64,000 nt of DNA from Corallium rubrum (GCA_964035015.1 OZ036005.1:11043012-11107011), one strand, 5' to 3'; positions 32,540 through 45,125 are shown, numbered from the stretch's first letter. A program made the numbers and translations. The notes: generated by a model not told the origin, from the sequence alone.

Positions 32540-33605
32540 ATCCCCAAGCCGGGCGTAGGGCCGAAGGCCCGGAGCCCGGTGAGGGTGCTAATCTCGACAT
32601 GCGTGAAGTCCACTTTACACGCGTGTATAAAAAGCAAGGGAGACAAAATCTGGAAATAGTTTGTATATATATATACGTCGTAGGGTGTCACGCGGTAAAA
32701 ATAATTGGGCACTGGTGACTAGCTTTGAAGCAAACTTTATATTATTTCCATATTTTGCGAAACAAAATGGTTTCAAATGGTTTCGTTTTAAACGGAAAGA
32801 AGCAGAACAACGAATAAAAGCAGGATACAAACAGCCGGTTTAATATATCTTGAAGAGAAACCAGAAAACCTGAAGAAACCAAACGCCGTATGGTGAAGCA
32901 GGTAAACAAAAACTCGATCTGAATTGTAGTGTTTGTGGTCACAGGTCACTCAGGACATTTGTATTTATTTATTTTGCTGATTGTAATCAGCATTTATTGA
33001 TTAATATATTCTGTATAAAACGCCAAGAACGGCAAGACGTTTTAGACACTCGTCAGTTACTGTAAACTTAATCTGACAACTGTCATATAAAGTCTTATAC
33101 GGCCTTGTCCCTTTAATATGTTGTTTTCAAGTTTTTGCCCATTAAGAAGTATACAGCTTCACGTTTTCGTGCTTTCCCTTTGCTACTGTGGACGTGATGT
33201 TTTTCATTGACTTAATTGATCAGTTCTCATAAATACTCATAGGCTTTGTCCATTTTCTTTTGTCCTGTATTATACAGACTGAAAGGTTGTCTGTGGTTTT
33301 TATCTTTAATCTTGCCTTTGCAAAACATAAAAGTAATTCCTTTGGAAACCTCCTAAATGGCTAAAAACAATATATTTTTACAACCAGAGTTTAATATGAA
33401 ATATGTAAGTTTTCCTTTGATATGTTCAACTTTCTTTTAGTCATCCTAATCATAAATTCTGTAATTATCCTGAGGATTATCATTTGTTTTTGCTGTATAT
33501 CAGGAGTGCTTATTTTAATTGGAAGGTTAGGTGGGTGGGGTGTATTTAAAAAAGCATATAAAAGCAGGCGAGGGGTTGTTGCATTTATGTATTTCTAGTT
33601 AAGGA
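32540..33605. repeat. second copy of the non-autonomous element (GGGCGAGGGGTTGTT end)
   Basis: Shares GTGTCACGCGGTAA, TTTAATATATCTTGAAGAGA, AACAAAAACTCGATCTGAAT and the terminal GGCGAGGGGTTGTTGCATTT with 30.4-31.5 kb. No coding capacity is seen. Confidence 0.7.
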
Positions 33606-34418
33606 TTAACACTATCTGCGTAAAAGGGAATCTGGTCCCTCTCAAGTATAACAAGGATGATTTTAAAATACAAAAATATATTTTCGTTCTAAAATTAGAC
33701 GTAATCGTCGATTATCGGGTCTGTCATATTCTGCAGCAAGTGTCGAGGCGAGTATTCTACGGAATAGCGTTGTTGCACGTCTTACAACACACCTTAAACA
33801 TTGTCACGCAACAATGATTTTCTGTTGCAAGTTGAATCAGCATGTTGCAGCAAGTAGACTGGAGTCTAGTTTCTTCAATATATTTTTTGATATTGCGTGA
33901 CAATGTTTAAGGTGGGTAGTAATACCTGCAACAACGCTTTTCAACGCGACAAAGTTGCGTTGAAAGTCGAAGGAAAATGTTGCCCGTATTAGCTTACTTT
34001 AAATACTGATTGCTCTACTGATTTCAATGACTCTATTTCAATAAACAATTATTTGATGAGACTTTTTGATATTAGGAATTATCAAGGTCAAAGAATGTGG
34101 TCGGAAACCTCGAAAATCATTGATATTAAAAAAGGTTGATTTCAATAATAATTTTGTTATTATACACTTTCAGTCAAAAATGTAAAGAAAATCACTCCCT
34201 CAGAACCAAAAAAAAAATATTCAAAAAAATGCAATTCAAGACAGTTGCTTCATTCCCGCGTTTTTCTTTGGTTTGCCTAGGTGGACAAGTTCAGTCACGT
34301 CAGCACATTCAGGCATTCTTTCAACTCGTCTTCCCTACTTCGGGCCAGCTAACAGTACGTGATAACCCAGGTCACTCTGCTCATCATCAGGCAACATTTT
34401 AATGCATGATAGACCAAC
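33606..34418. other. intron sequence with TTGTTGC-type repeats, no gene seen
   Basis: A diffuse inverted structure around ACAATGTTTAAGGTG / CACCTTAAACATTGT (33,790 versus 33,900) and words of the TTGTTGCAAG family are visible. No coding exon is found before the acceptor at 34,524. Confidence 0.4.
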
Positions 34419-34523
34419 CTTTAGTGGCTCGTCGACCATAATGAGAACACTCTTCAAATCCAACTTTCTTCTTTTTTAAATCAATTTCCCGATGATAGAC
34501 AATTGAATTTTTTTTTGGATCAT
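34419..34523 (-). CDS. VWA-Cache gene exon: short ectodomain segment after the duplicated block
   Basis: Only 105 nt, with acceptor GTTTTTTATAG (phase 1) and donor GTTGGT (phase 1). It encodes DPKKNSIVYHREID, a Lys run, then CSHYGRRATK. In alpha2-delta/CACHD1 proteins a 'YHR.DL....CRH.G..AT' motif precedes the helix found in exon 29,698. It connects in phase to either copy of the preceding exon (36,011 or 49,084). Confidence 0.75.
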
Positions 34524-34572
34524 CTATAAAAAACAAAAAGTCAAGTTAAACAAATTACCGGGGAATATTTAC

Positions 34573-34660
34573 TACACCACACCACACCACACCACACCAC
34601 ACCACACCACACCACACCACACCACACCACACCACACCACACCACACCACTCCAGCCTAC
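34573..34660. repeat. (ACACC)n microsatellite
   Basis: A pure CCACA pentanucleotide tract of about 78 bp is followed by degenerate CTCCACTC text to about 34,870. Confidence 0.93.
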
Positions 34661-36010
34661 TCCGCTCTACTCAATCCTCTCTACACCCCCGCTCCACTCC
34701 ACCCCACCCAACTCACTCCTCTCAACCCCCTCTCCGCTCCATTCGACCCACTCCACTCCACCACCACCAATCCACACCACTCTACTCCACTCTACCACAC
34801 CCAACCTCACTCCACCCCCTTCGTCCCGCTCCACTCTACTCTACCACAACCATCCCATTCCACCCCCTCCGCACCAAGACAAATCCTACGCTATCAAATT
34901 CTTGCTTTTCCGATATTTCACAAATCCATACTATTGGTGGTTTGCAATCAATCCCTAGAGATTTAAGAGACGAAGATGCGGCGACAATGTTGGAGGAAAA
35001 TATACTTCAAATAAAATAGCTGCCAATGAGATTCTTTTGTTAAAGTTACTCCAACATGGCCGCCATGACGTCAAGTGCAAACCAAAAATTCTATGTTATC
35101 CTATGGTGTTCTATGCCATGCTATACAATCCCATCTTATTTTACTGTTTAGCCTATAATACGACAGAATCTGTAATACTATCATACAATTGCTGTCCTAT
35201 ATTTTTCTATACTATGCCATCCTACACTAAACCTATCTTACCACACGCAGTCTTATCCCCAGTAACAGGGAAATCTTTATAGTATATTCCCTCTGTGAAC
35301 AAGTGTAAAGCACTTTAATTAACAGAGCAAGAAGCGGGAATATAATTTATTCATGTATAACGTAAGTCGGACGTGAAATTTGACAACTTGTGTGTAGAAT
35401 ACCATGCTATAACTAATTACAATTTGAAGACCTAGAACTTCTACCGAGTCGAGAAAGAGATGCTGTCGAATGACAGCACATGCTATTAGCAAATCTTAAA
35501 TACTCTGCACAAGATATATCCACGGGATGGGTATGACGAACAATTGTGTTTCTCCACTTCTAGAGAAAGTGTGCATTCTGTAACGCTTCCAGTAATAGAT
35601 AAAGCATGAGCAGCGTTCTGTATCTGATTTACAAGGCGAACTGCATGCGAGCCGTAGTAAATTAGATACAGATCGGGTGCGAATACTTTATCGTAGTTAC
35701 CAAATGGACGCATCTAGATCTAAATAGCCGTGTTTTCAAACTATTTTTCAAGTTGGAGTGATTTTAGCTAAGTAATTTGAGGAAAAGTTTATGTAAATCA
35801 GGACGAATCTGTATGCGATTTACAGATATGATTAAATATTCATTTCTTTTCAATTTTCTTCATGAATTTTTAATGATTTGATAAAGTACATTTAAAACCT
35901 TTGGAGAATCTCCGATAACACGGGAATTTCCAGAGGTTTTGAAGATTTCCCCTGGCCCTAGGCAACCCTGGACTTTCCATGGTGACCCCCTAACACAAGA
36001 AACAACTTAC

Positions 36011-36198
36011 TAAAGCTAGTCGCAAGCCTTGTTTCAGTTCCATTCTCTCCCAAGACAACGCAAACAGAAAGATTTGTTCCTTCCACAGCTTTCCAGAAAT
36101 ACGTTGACTTCACTTCCAATTCCCGCACTCCCGAATCCCCTCCACTGCCAAGTGGAAAATATCTTTTGCTAACAAACGATGTTTCTGCTGTTTCTCCC
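36011..36198 (-). CDS. VWA-Cache gene exon, block copy A (third of block)
   Basis: 188 nt, entered in phase 2 and left in phase 1 at GTAAGT. It encodes GETAETSFVSKRYFPLGSGG, then VRELEVKSTYFWKAVEGTNL and SVCVVLGENGTETRLATSF. The 'Y.W..V.GT..S.C.VL' pattern matches the post-Cache segment of alpha2-delta-like proteins. It differs from copy B (49,084-49,271) only by silent changes that I can see. Confidence 0.78.
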
Positions 36199-37261
36199 CT
36201 GAAAGAAAAGAAAAAAAATGTTTTTGCTTGATTCTCCTCATGTTTAACGTAAACATCAAAATAATTATAAAAGGGTCATTTAAACGAAGGGAAATGAGTC
36301 GCGGCTTGATTAAGACCAGCCTTATCTGAGTTGCAAACACACTCATATATATAGACAGTCAATAATAAAGACTAGTTATATAGCAAAGACTTTCGTTTGC
36401 CGAAGTTGAAATCCTATTGGTCAAATCATGGTCACGTGTTGTTAAACAAACTCAATGTTTCCTTCTGCCGAGGGAAACATTGCACTGTTTCCCTCTGACG
36501 TCAAAAACGAAGAAGGAAACAGGGCAATGCATGTTTCCCTCTGACGTCAGCTTTAATCATGCGTTGTTCACGTGAATACACAATGATTATTGCATCAGAT
36601 CAAGAACTTTGGACTTTTCGGAACATTTTGAAAACAAGAGCTGTTTCGAGCTTGTTTGGTTCGAAATAGACCATTTTCCAAAGAAAGAATATCTATACAT
36701 ATCTTCAAAGAAGGTCTGAAGAAAACCTGGATAAATTTAAAGCTGTTCTTTGTACTTGAGTCTAGTGTGGTGTATTTGTTTAGTTGAATTGAAATTACGA
36801 AGACAAAGTCAAAGTGTTTTTGTAAGTCTTTTTGCCTTTTGCAAGTTTCGAGTCAACTTGGCATTTTGTATTTTAAAAATCTTTGGTATATAACAAAACG
36901 CTTGTTGACTTTTACCTCGAGAAACATCGAGTTTTACGGTCCCCCAGGCCCCGTTCACACTATACCGGATAGCTTTTGTGCCGGCACGAAAACCATATGG
37001 GATAGGCCTTCTGTTCACACACGAAACGCCTGCCCCGGCACAATTTCTGTGCCGGCACGCCGCTGCGCCGCTCCGATCTCGAAAGAGGTACGTACATCTT
37101 GTTGCATCTTGTATCGGATAGCTTTTTGTGCCGTTCCAGCTCCAGTGTGAACGGAGTTTGAAATTGTCCTGGAAGTAAATAATAGAATAGAGCGTGGGAA
37201 TTGGTTGTATCGTCAGGTTTTCGTGCCAGCACAAAAGCTATGCGGTATAGTGTGAACGGGG

Positions 37262-38870
37262 CTTACTTCGACACAATGTCGTGCCACAGAATAAGGATCA
37301 ACCAGAAGTCCAACTCGGGAAATGTCGGCCTCGCGATCCCAGCGCCATTTTGAAAGTAAGTGCCCCCGGGAAATTAGCCCTCTTTTCCTTGCGACCCTCG
37401 GGCTCCTGTATTCAATTACTCTTGGTCTTCGTGTGACCTTTAATTAACTTTATATCGTTATCTATCTATATAAATAATATTTAGTTAAGTAAACAAGTAA
37501 TTTACTTTACAAAACGTTTCGTTGGAGATGAAATTCTTTGACCACGAGGTTATTAAAACTTCAGTACGCGGATACTACAGGTAAAAGTCCGTGGCAAAAA
37601 AGTCCTGCACTCGCAAAGCCGGGTTTTACATTTCTCGATTTTGCCGACACATTTGATTATATAGAAAAGATGGATAACAATTTCGGAACTACGCATTGTT
37701 GAAATACATCGGGTACGCATGTTGTTAGAAATTTTATAAGCTTTCATTTGGTATATAATTCAAATTTTAGTGTTACCTGTAACTTTTTAAAATGTTCAAA
37801 ATGTTCTCACCATTGTTCGTAAAATAAGAATTATATAATGGAAATGGACTCCTCCCAAGTGTTACAGAATTCTGGATTTTGTTTTTAAATACTAAAGCAC
37901 AACCCTGAACTGCATATTTGAAACAGAGGATACTGTCAAGTGCTATTCATGTCAGAACTTTTAGTTTTCTTGCTAGGAAGTATTTTAAAATATGAAAAAA
38001 ACATCATTATTTTGGCCTGGACCGTCTGGAATTTATGTATTTCTTAAGTTTGTTTTGCCTTTTGCTGTTTTGGTGTTTGCAGTTCAGAAAGATTTATGGT
38101 ATGAACCTCAGATATTTAAACAGAAGCTAATTCAAATACGAAAGGAGTGGAAACGTTTGCAGATTTCTAGTTGAAGTAGAAAAACGTTTTTGGTTCATAC
38201 CTTTTGAACATATGAAAAGATAATGAACATTTTATGGTCAATGGTGAGAACATTTTGAACATTTTAAAAAGTTACAGGTAAACACTAAAGTTTGAACTGT
38301 ACATACACCGAATGAAAGCTTATAAAATTTCTAACAACATACGTACTCGATGTATTTCAACAATGCGTTGTTCCGAAATTTTTAGCCATCTTTCTCTATA
38401 AACAAGGTGTCGGCATCATGGAGAAATGTAAAACTCAGCTTCGTTGAGTGCAGGACTTTTTTTGCCGCGGACTTTTACCCGTAGTATCCGCGTACTGAAG
38501 TCAGTTTAATAACTTCGTGGTCAAAGAATTTCATCTCCAACGAAACGTTTTCTAAAGTGAATTACTTATTACTTAACTAAATATTATTTATATATGTATA
38601 GATAACAAGATAAAGTTAATTAAAAGGTCACAAGAAGGCCAAGAGTAATTGAATACAGGAGCCCGAGGGTCGCAAGGACGAGAGGGTTTATTTTCCGGGG
38701 GCACTCACTCTCAAAATGGCGGACTGGCGCATGCGCATAAAAATAATGGGACACTTTTTCCGCGAGTTGGACTTCTGGTTGATCCTTATTCTGTGGTCGT
38801 GCCGATCGAATCTGTTTACACTATACTGGATATTTTTTGTGCCGGCACGAAAACCTATCCGGTATAGTGT
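37262..38870. repeat. foldback element with ~520-bp inverted arms (copy A only)
   Basis: 37,270-37,800 is the imperfect reverse complement of 38,290-38,815, for example CCAGAAGTCCAACTCG with CGAGTTGGACTTCTGG. GGTATAGTGTGAACGGGGC occurs at both outer edges. The centre (37,800-38,290) has no recognisable coding frame. It is absent from copy B. Confidence 0.75.
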
Positions 38871-39400
38871 GAACGGGGCCTCAGGCTTCAATGTCACCCT
38901 CGGGCTAAAGCCTCGCGTGACATTGAAGCCTTCGGGTCCGTAAAACTCGATGTTTCCCTAGGCGCCAGTCAACAATAAAGGACTAGCTTTTATTTTAAAC
39001 GAGCTTTCAATCTCTGTTCTTAAGATCTTACTTTAGTCGCGACTTACTTTGGTCACGAACAAATTCACTATTTATACGAGTGAGGGGCTGTCCCGACTTA
39101 CCGCGTGAGTTTGTGTCAGGAAATTCTTTCCTCGATGACAAGAAGAGATTTGAATATTGTTAAGATACGTTTACATGTAAACCAAAGCAATTCTTCTTTG
39201 CAAATTTAGTTTATGTGACGCTTAAAACCCACACTACGTCCTAATCAGCCCGGTTAACCAGGCCAACTCGCCTTATATGTAATCGGCCCTTTAAATAAGA
39301 CGGGTCATATTTTATCCCGTTTAAATCCATAATATCTTGAGAATAGCTGCATATATATTGACAGAGATTTCTATATATTTGACATTTTACAATATATACC

Positions 39401-40304
39401 AGTGGTGGATTTAGCATACATCACACCAGTCACGCGACTGACGTAAAAAATCACAAGAATAATTGCGCAATCAGACAATATTTTAATCTCAAGAGTCTCT
39501 AGAAAATGTTATGGTGCCGGCGACAATAGTAGGCCTTCAGTGATCGCAGAGATTGGGTTTCGGTTTCAAGGGTTTCAAATTCGCTTTTTATCTTAGTTTG
39601 CGAGTCACCGTGCAGAGATGACCGGTCAGGGCTCGCTCTGAGAGTTTTGCTGGATCAGCACCATGGCAACCACTTTTTTGCTGGATTTGCCTCAAACCTG
39701 ATTGGTTCTCGCGTTGATTTCAAGCGTTTTGCTGGATCTGCACCACGGCAACCACCTTTTTGCTGGATTTGCCTCAAACCTGATTGGCTCTCCCGTTGAT
39801 TTCAAGCGTTTTGCTGGATCTTGCTGAAAATTGGATTGCTGAGTCAGCTGAGATACTGAGTAATTAGATCAGTTATTTATCGTCATCGAAGCTTCTCACT
39901 AGTTCTCACAGCTGTGTTTCAGACTTTCAGTAATGAGTTATGTAAGCGTTTTCGAACTGGTTTAGCTGCTTTACACAGTCATCGATTTGTTTCAACCGAG
40001 GAACATTTAATAGACGCGATTGGAAGCATTTCGAGCTTCTCAATTTTGGCGCGGAGTCATCTATTCCCCCACTCCTAAGGTAAGAGCCGTAAGACTGGTA
40101 AGTTAATGTCGTCTTCTTTCATTTCAAATCTACAAACAGTCTAGTGTCGAATATTTGTGTTTTGTCCAGTCTCAGTATCGTATTATTTATCATTTTGCGT
40201 CCTAGTGAAGTCTGAGTTCAGAGTTCAGAGTTCAGAGTTCAGACATATATTTATTCAGCAGGCGGCATTAACATATTCCACGCTTGCCAGAAGCTTTTAT
40301 TAAT
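39401..40304. mobile_element. 904-bp insertion at the splice donor of the copy A Cache exon
   Basis: Copy B reads AATATATACCTTATC without interruption (54,612-54,626). In copy A the same site is split, with TATACC on both sides (39,395-39,400 and 40,305-40,310), as expected for a 6-bp target-site duplication. The insert starts AGTGGTGGATTTAGC. It contains two near-identical units with TTTTGCTGGATTTGCCTCAA and a (GAGTTCA)n run. No ORF is seen and the family is unknown. Confidence 0.7.
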
Positions 40305-40309
40305 TATAC

Positions 40310-40589
40310 CTTATCATTGATTGTAAAACGGTCTGTTCAAATTCCTTGGTTTGTTCCAAAGCAGTAATATGCAGTATGACTGAAACATCGGCGATTTCTT
40401 GAAGTGTAGGCATAAATGGATGAATGAGGGTATCTCCTGTACCACGGTCTATGAGAAATGCATAAGAGTACTGTCCTTTGGAGAAATAAAACACATCAGA
40501 TATGAGATCTGAGAACACTACATCAGTTCCAGCCACTCCGATGACTTTTTGTCGATACCAACACGGGACAGTAACGGAGACTAGTGTTC
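40310..40589 (-). CDS. VWA-Cache gene exon, block copy A: Cache domain
   Basis: 280 nt, entered in phase 1 after GAAATTTCATTTCAG-type tract and left in phase 2 at GTATAA. It encodes LVSVTVPCWYRQKVIGVAGT, then DVVFSDLISDVFYFSKGQYS, YAFLIDRGTGDTLIHPFMP and SDVSVILHIT-like text. 'G(V)AGTDV...YAFLID..G..L.HP..P' is the classic dCache/Cache signature. Relative to copy B it has Y-R for H-Q after CW, A for S before DVS and E-Q for D-K near the end. A mobile insert begins 5 bp inside the intron. Confidence 0.85.
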
Positions 40590-42886
40590 CTGAAATGAAA
40601 TTGAAACGTCGACGTTAGAGAATTGTATTTCAGGACAGAATTGTATTTCAAGACAGAATAGTACAAATAACAAGACATTCTCTTAACAAATTTATCAAAT
40701 CAGTTAATAATGACCATCTTTAGTAAGTAGCGTCTTATTCTATACTACAACATACTTGATTTTATACTGAATGCAACTATGCAAGAAAGAAGTCTTTATT
40801 TCGTTTTCTGAACTTTCCAAATCTAATTTGAAATGTGTAGAAATATATAAAGTCAAAGTCTTCACTTCGCTTCACGAAACCTCGTTCCCAGGGCCTCCTC
40901 AGTGCTGATCTATAATGTTCGTCGATCGTGATATTATATTGTTGTTGATCGAATATATTTGCATTTACAACTTCAACGAGGACAGCAGATTCGAATATGC
41001 CGTTTGAAATATATAAATCGACAGATACAATTAAATTTCCACAAATCCCAAACGTGTGGAGAAGAAACATAAATGCGCTATAGTGGAAGGTAAATAAATT
41101 TTAACATTCAACAACATTCGAATATTAAGTGTATGTAGCAGTACCTGTACCGCAGTAGTTCTATTGAAACTGGGTCTCTGTTTATGATCGTTCGTCGCCT
41201 TCGGTTTCATTTCTGGCGAATGACGGCAACAAATATGAAACATCCAGCAAATGCCGTACATCAACGTATTTTTTTGAAATATATCTTATTTACCAAAACA
41301 ACCTTATACTGTTCTACGTTTATAAGAACCGAATCAACAGCTCTCCCCAGGACAGGCGAAGTTCAAATTATCCACGTGAACAAATACTCCAAGAATCTTG
41401 GAGTATTTTGGAATCACGTGACCAGACTTTGCCAGGTTCTTCTCCTCTCGCCATTTTAAAAGCAGAGAAGAACCTGGGTACGAGGTTTATAGTTACTTCG
41501 CGCGTGGTAACTATACTAGAAATTCTTGTCGGAAATTGTCGGAATCATCATTTTGACGGATGGTGTCTAATCAATAGTGTAATTATTTTTCAAAATGGCG
41601 ACTGCAGCGACTATTCTTTTAATTAAACCTAACAAATCGTCAAAAAAATTTAACAGATAGAGACTGTACACAGAAAAGCTCTAAGTTGGAAATATTTGAT
41701 GGTGAGAAAGTGTTTAGTCATAAAATTATATGAATTTTGGGTCAGTTTTAACCGTATGCGGAATTGAAGGCTTAGACAGCTGTCAAAGCCGTGAAGGAAA
41801 CTTCGCAGGGTTGAATTTACATGAGAAAACTACGACAGTTAAAGACGTCTGTTTTAAATTTCTTGGTTATTCTTCTCAGGCCTGAAATTTTACTAAAACA
41901 ATTAGTCACCTCAGTCTCAGTGATTATCGTTTATATTTTCCTCGGCCGCTTCGCAGTTCGGTAAATATTCAACGATAATCATCTCGACTTCGGTGACTAA
42001 TTACTCGGGCTACTATGGTAGGCCGAGTCTAGGTTTCGGTTCCGTTATTGTTATTATTTTTTTGTCTATGTTTCGAAATAGCAATCATTACGTCATCCCA
42101 TCAGGCCTTGCGCGGCTGATGATGCGTGCTAAATGCTAATCTTCATGTTTTCTTTCTTCGCTTTCTTAAATCATGATGTGTGTTCACGTTGTTTGAAGTC
42201 AAGTGTTCTTTCTTGGACGTGTTCAGTGTGTTCACAGACATAGTTATAGTTCAGTAATTTCGCTGGCAGGTATCTCGATCTTATATAGGCTTACAATCGC
42301 TGATTGAACATGATCGTGCTGTGTTGAAATACGATGTGCGGAAATACGTTAAATACAGGCAATCGTGTTTGGTGTATTGCGAATTGTGTTTTCTATCGGA
42401 GAATTAGATTGTGTTTTGGCTATTTTCTGAGACCAATGATGTTTAGACTTTTATAGATTTTAGCACTATATGTGATGTAATTGCAGCTGCGAGTTTGCAG
42501 TAGCCCGAGTGAAGGCCTGAGTAGGCGTCTTGTTGTTAAATAGATAGCGAGTACGAAATTGAGTACCAGTACCCACGCGTCCATGCAGTAAGACGAAAAG
42601 TGAAAAATTTGTTTGCCTTGGTTTTCACACAGAAACAATGGTTATGCTTCGTTTTTTTGAAATAATCCAGAAGAACTAAGGTACAGTTAGGTTCTACTAA
42701 AACAACTAGATTATTCGCTCTCAATTTCTATGAGGTGATAGTCCCCACGAGCTTCGCTCTCGTCAACTATTCACTCAGAAATTTCGAGCTCATAATCTAA
42801 TTGGTAAATAGTCATAGTGTCTATTTTTTGAATTTCCTTTTAGATAAGTGTACCTGGTAACAATAGTGTTGTAAACGGTTCCTTAC

Positions 42887-43025
42887 CTAAACCAAGAAGA
42901 TCGTAATAAGGAACAGAAAGAGAATGTGATCGTCGCACAGTTCTCCTGGCAAATAGATCGTAAAATGAAGAAAAAACACTCCTAAGTTGCCCAACATCTT
43001 CTTCTTTGATCAGTATAAATCTTCC
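42887..43025 (-). CDS. VWA-Cache gene exon, block copy A (first of block): end of VWA domain
   Basis: 139 nt, entered in phase 0 and left in phase 1 at GTAAGG. It encodes GRFILIKEEDVGQLRSVFSS, then FYDLFARRTVRRSHSLSVPY and YDLLGLG. It fits directly after exon 58,619 in place of copy B. It differs from copy B by R for T after FA. Confidence 0.8.
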
Positions 43026-43347
43026 CTGATGTCAAGGGAGAGAAACAAAATATCAGTATAAACAGATACTTTAGATGGGTAATCAATAGCGATACGAGAT
43101 GGAGTTAAACTGATGTTTTGAATGGTGCGTATACATTTAAGAGGTGTTTATTTTGGGCTTCCTGGAAAATTGCACAAGTCAGTAAACAAGCCAACGCGAG
43201 GTAAATTCCAGCCCTCTTAAGCCGGTTTTCCACTAGGCGATTTTTTTCGCGCGAAGCGCTTTTGTTCGATTTCAATAGATTTCTGATTAGTTCTAACTCA
43301 GAGCGCATGAGACAAAAGAAAAATTCGCTTCGCGCGAAAAAAATCGC

Positions 43348-44217
43348 CTTGGAATTAATTAAATACCTTGGAACCACGGCTCAACTCGCAATGTAGGAGG
43401 GCTCGCGCTTGATTCTTTCAGGCTAGGTTGAGTGGAATTGAGTCGCAAAAACATGAGCTCACAAGATTCCTATAATTTCCGCAAGTATTTATCGAGTCGT
43501 TACTTTTCTTTCGTTTACACCTAGGGAAAACATGTCTTCCAAAAAGTACGCATGGATTTTATTAATAAACCAAAAATGACAAAGATATTCTTTTTTTTGT
43601 TAAAAATATCCCTTAAATATGTCTGAACACCCTTAAAGTGATTATGAAACGAAAATTATAAGTAACATATTTTGCAGTTATTCGTTTTCTTGCTTCGTTG
43701 TCGACATATTTCAGTTTGTTTGATATGTACATGTGACATGTTGTGACGTCACATGCACGTGCATAACGAGTTATCGGAGAAGGTTATATATATATATATA
43801 TAGTTCAATCTACAGACACGTGTTTCGCTGTACTACAGCTCATCAGTGTAGCTTGGAAAAATCTGAATGAATTTCATCAATTACTTATACACATGCGATC
43901 GTCGGTGACAACTGCATGTGGGACAGCATCGGTGAAATACATTCAGATAGCGTGAAGTGCGCATGGGCCCAGAGTGCTCAAACTTCCACAAGGGTAGTGA
44001 GCGTTGCATTATCGCTAATAGGGTTCAATTCCTGATCTCAGCAGTTATCTGATTAAAATTTCACCTGGACCGCATGTGAGAAGAGTGCTTCCAGTTTGAC
44101 TCTACCAAACATCGCAGGTTTCCTCCAGGTACTCCAGTTTCCTCCTGTAGAAACACTGTTGTGTGCAAGGCTTACAATTTTTAATGAATGACGTTTCTCT
44201 CTCATTAGTGATCCAGT
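43348..44217. other. inter-copy sequence, no gene seen
   Basis: Lies between the right edge of copy A and the EF-hand exon. It contains a short (AT)n tract at 43,787-43,800 and the word CTACAGCTCATCAGTGTAG, which recalls the hammerhead satellite flank but lacks the ribozyme core. No feature is supported. Confidence 0.4.
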
Positions 44218-44368
44218 GGACAGAAGGCCATTGAGTCCAGCGTCTGTTTCAAAATATGACAACATTTTATCCAGAGTTGCTACCTTTTATAAATACCATG
44301 GTATCAACATAAAGTCATCTTATGCTGATTTTGATAAACACAACAATGGTCTAGTGACGGAAAGCCAG
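44218..44368 (+). CDS. EF-hand protein exon (plus strand, partial gene)
   Basis: A candidate exon between an AG at 44,216-44,217 and donor GTGGGT (phase 0). The end of the frame reads YHGINIKSSYADFDKHNNGL then VTESQ, an EF-hand loop with Asp, Asp, Asn/Asn and Gly at expected positions. It joins in phase to 47,053-47,191. It is nested antisense in an intron of the VWA-Cache gene. The upstream start is not certain because the first few codons could use another AG. No other exons of this gene were found, so it may be a captured fragment. Confidence 0.5.
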
Positions 44369-44489
44369 GTGGGTTAATTTCTAGTCAGGATTTATTAGTA
44401 TATGTAATCATATGATAGCCAGTTAAGGATTTACACTACAAGTGATATTTGAAAATTTTGCCAACATGTAAAAAGATGACTTATTAGAA

Positions 44490-45125
44490 AAAGTAATATT
44501 GGGCATTTCACTCGATTATATAGCATGTTCTAAGGATTTTGGGTGAAGAAAAATTCGAGTGTAGAATATATACATTTTAAGACCAAACCGGGACCAGTTG
44601 CGAAAAATGCAACTACACAGGCCTTCCGGCAGGAATTGAACCCACGACCTTGCGATTCTAGTGTAATGCTCTGACCACTGAGCCACGGAGGGCGTTGCCA
44701 AGAGCTTGATCGCGAGTTCTGTATATATAAGGTGGTAATGCCAGGAGAGAATTGGGTATATTATAAGTAATATTGGGCATTTCACTCGTTTACATAGCAT
44801 GTATAATATACCGTATATTATAAGTAATATTGGGCATTTCATGCCCAATAAGTAATAATCGAGTGAAATGCCCAATATTACTTATAATATACCCAATTCT
44901 CTCCTGGCATTACCACCTTATTATATACAGAACTCGCGATCAAGCTCTTGACAACGCCCTCCGTGGCTCAGTGGTCGGAGCATTGCACTAGAATCGCAAG
45001 GTCGTGGGTTCAATTCCTGCCGGAAGACCTGTGTAGTTTCATTTTTCGCAACTGGTCCCGGTTTGGTCTTAAAATGTATATATTCTACACTCTAATTTTC
45101 CTTCACCCAAAATCCTTAGAACATA
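44490..45125. repeat. two tRNA-derived SINEs in inverted orientation forming a ~640-bp palindrome
   Basis: The minus-strand copy (44,490-44,715) and plus-strand copy (44,954-45,125) share heads and tails. The plus head has an A box TGGCTCAGTGG (44,964-44,974) and B box GGTTCAATTCC (45,007-45,017) about 33 bp apart, within a 72-nt tRNA-like segment starting GCCCTCCG. The sequence between them is also palindromic (centre ~44,843, GGGCATTTCATGCCC). A related fragment lies at 29,775. Confidence 0.8.

Larger units (their letters stand above)
34745..43347. repeat. segmental duplication copy A
   Basis: Matches 47,850-57,897 in the same orientation with a few percent divergence. The match starts in CCACCACCACCA text and ends in TTCGCGCGAAAAAAATCGCC. 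It contains three VWA-Cache exons. Insertions unique to A are a foldback element (about 37,262-38,870) and a 904-bp insertion (39,401-40,304). Confidence 0.9.

Noticed and set aside
38649-38943. Short frames containing FNVTLGLKP
   Set aside because: They come from a GC-rich hairpin repeat (TTCAATGTCACCCTCGGGCT and inverse) also found at 51.65 kb.
40777-41070. Open frame (and its copy at 55,150-55,383) as an additional Cache exon
   Set aside because: The exons on either side splice to each other in matching phase and give a continuous Cache domain, so this frame is intronic. Conservation between copies reflects the duplication.
43840-43860. Another hammerhead ribozyme near CTCATCAGTGTAG
   Set aside because: The CTGATGA-like word is there on the minus strand, but no stem II, GAAA or GUC follows at the right distance.
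44954-45026. Functional tRNA gene
   Set aside because: A and B boxes are present, but the same head is joined to a long shared tail in several copies, which is a SINE.
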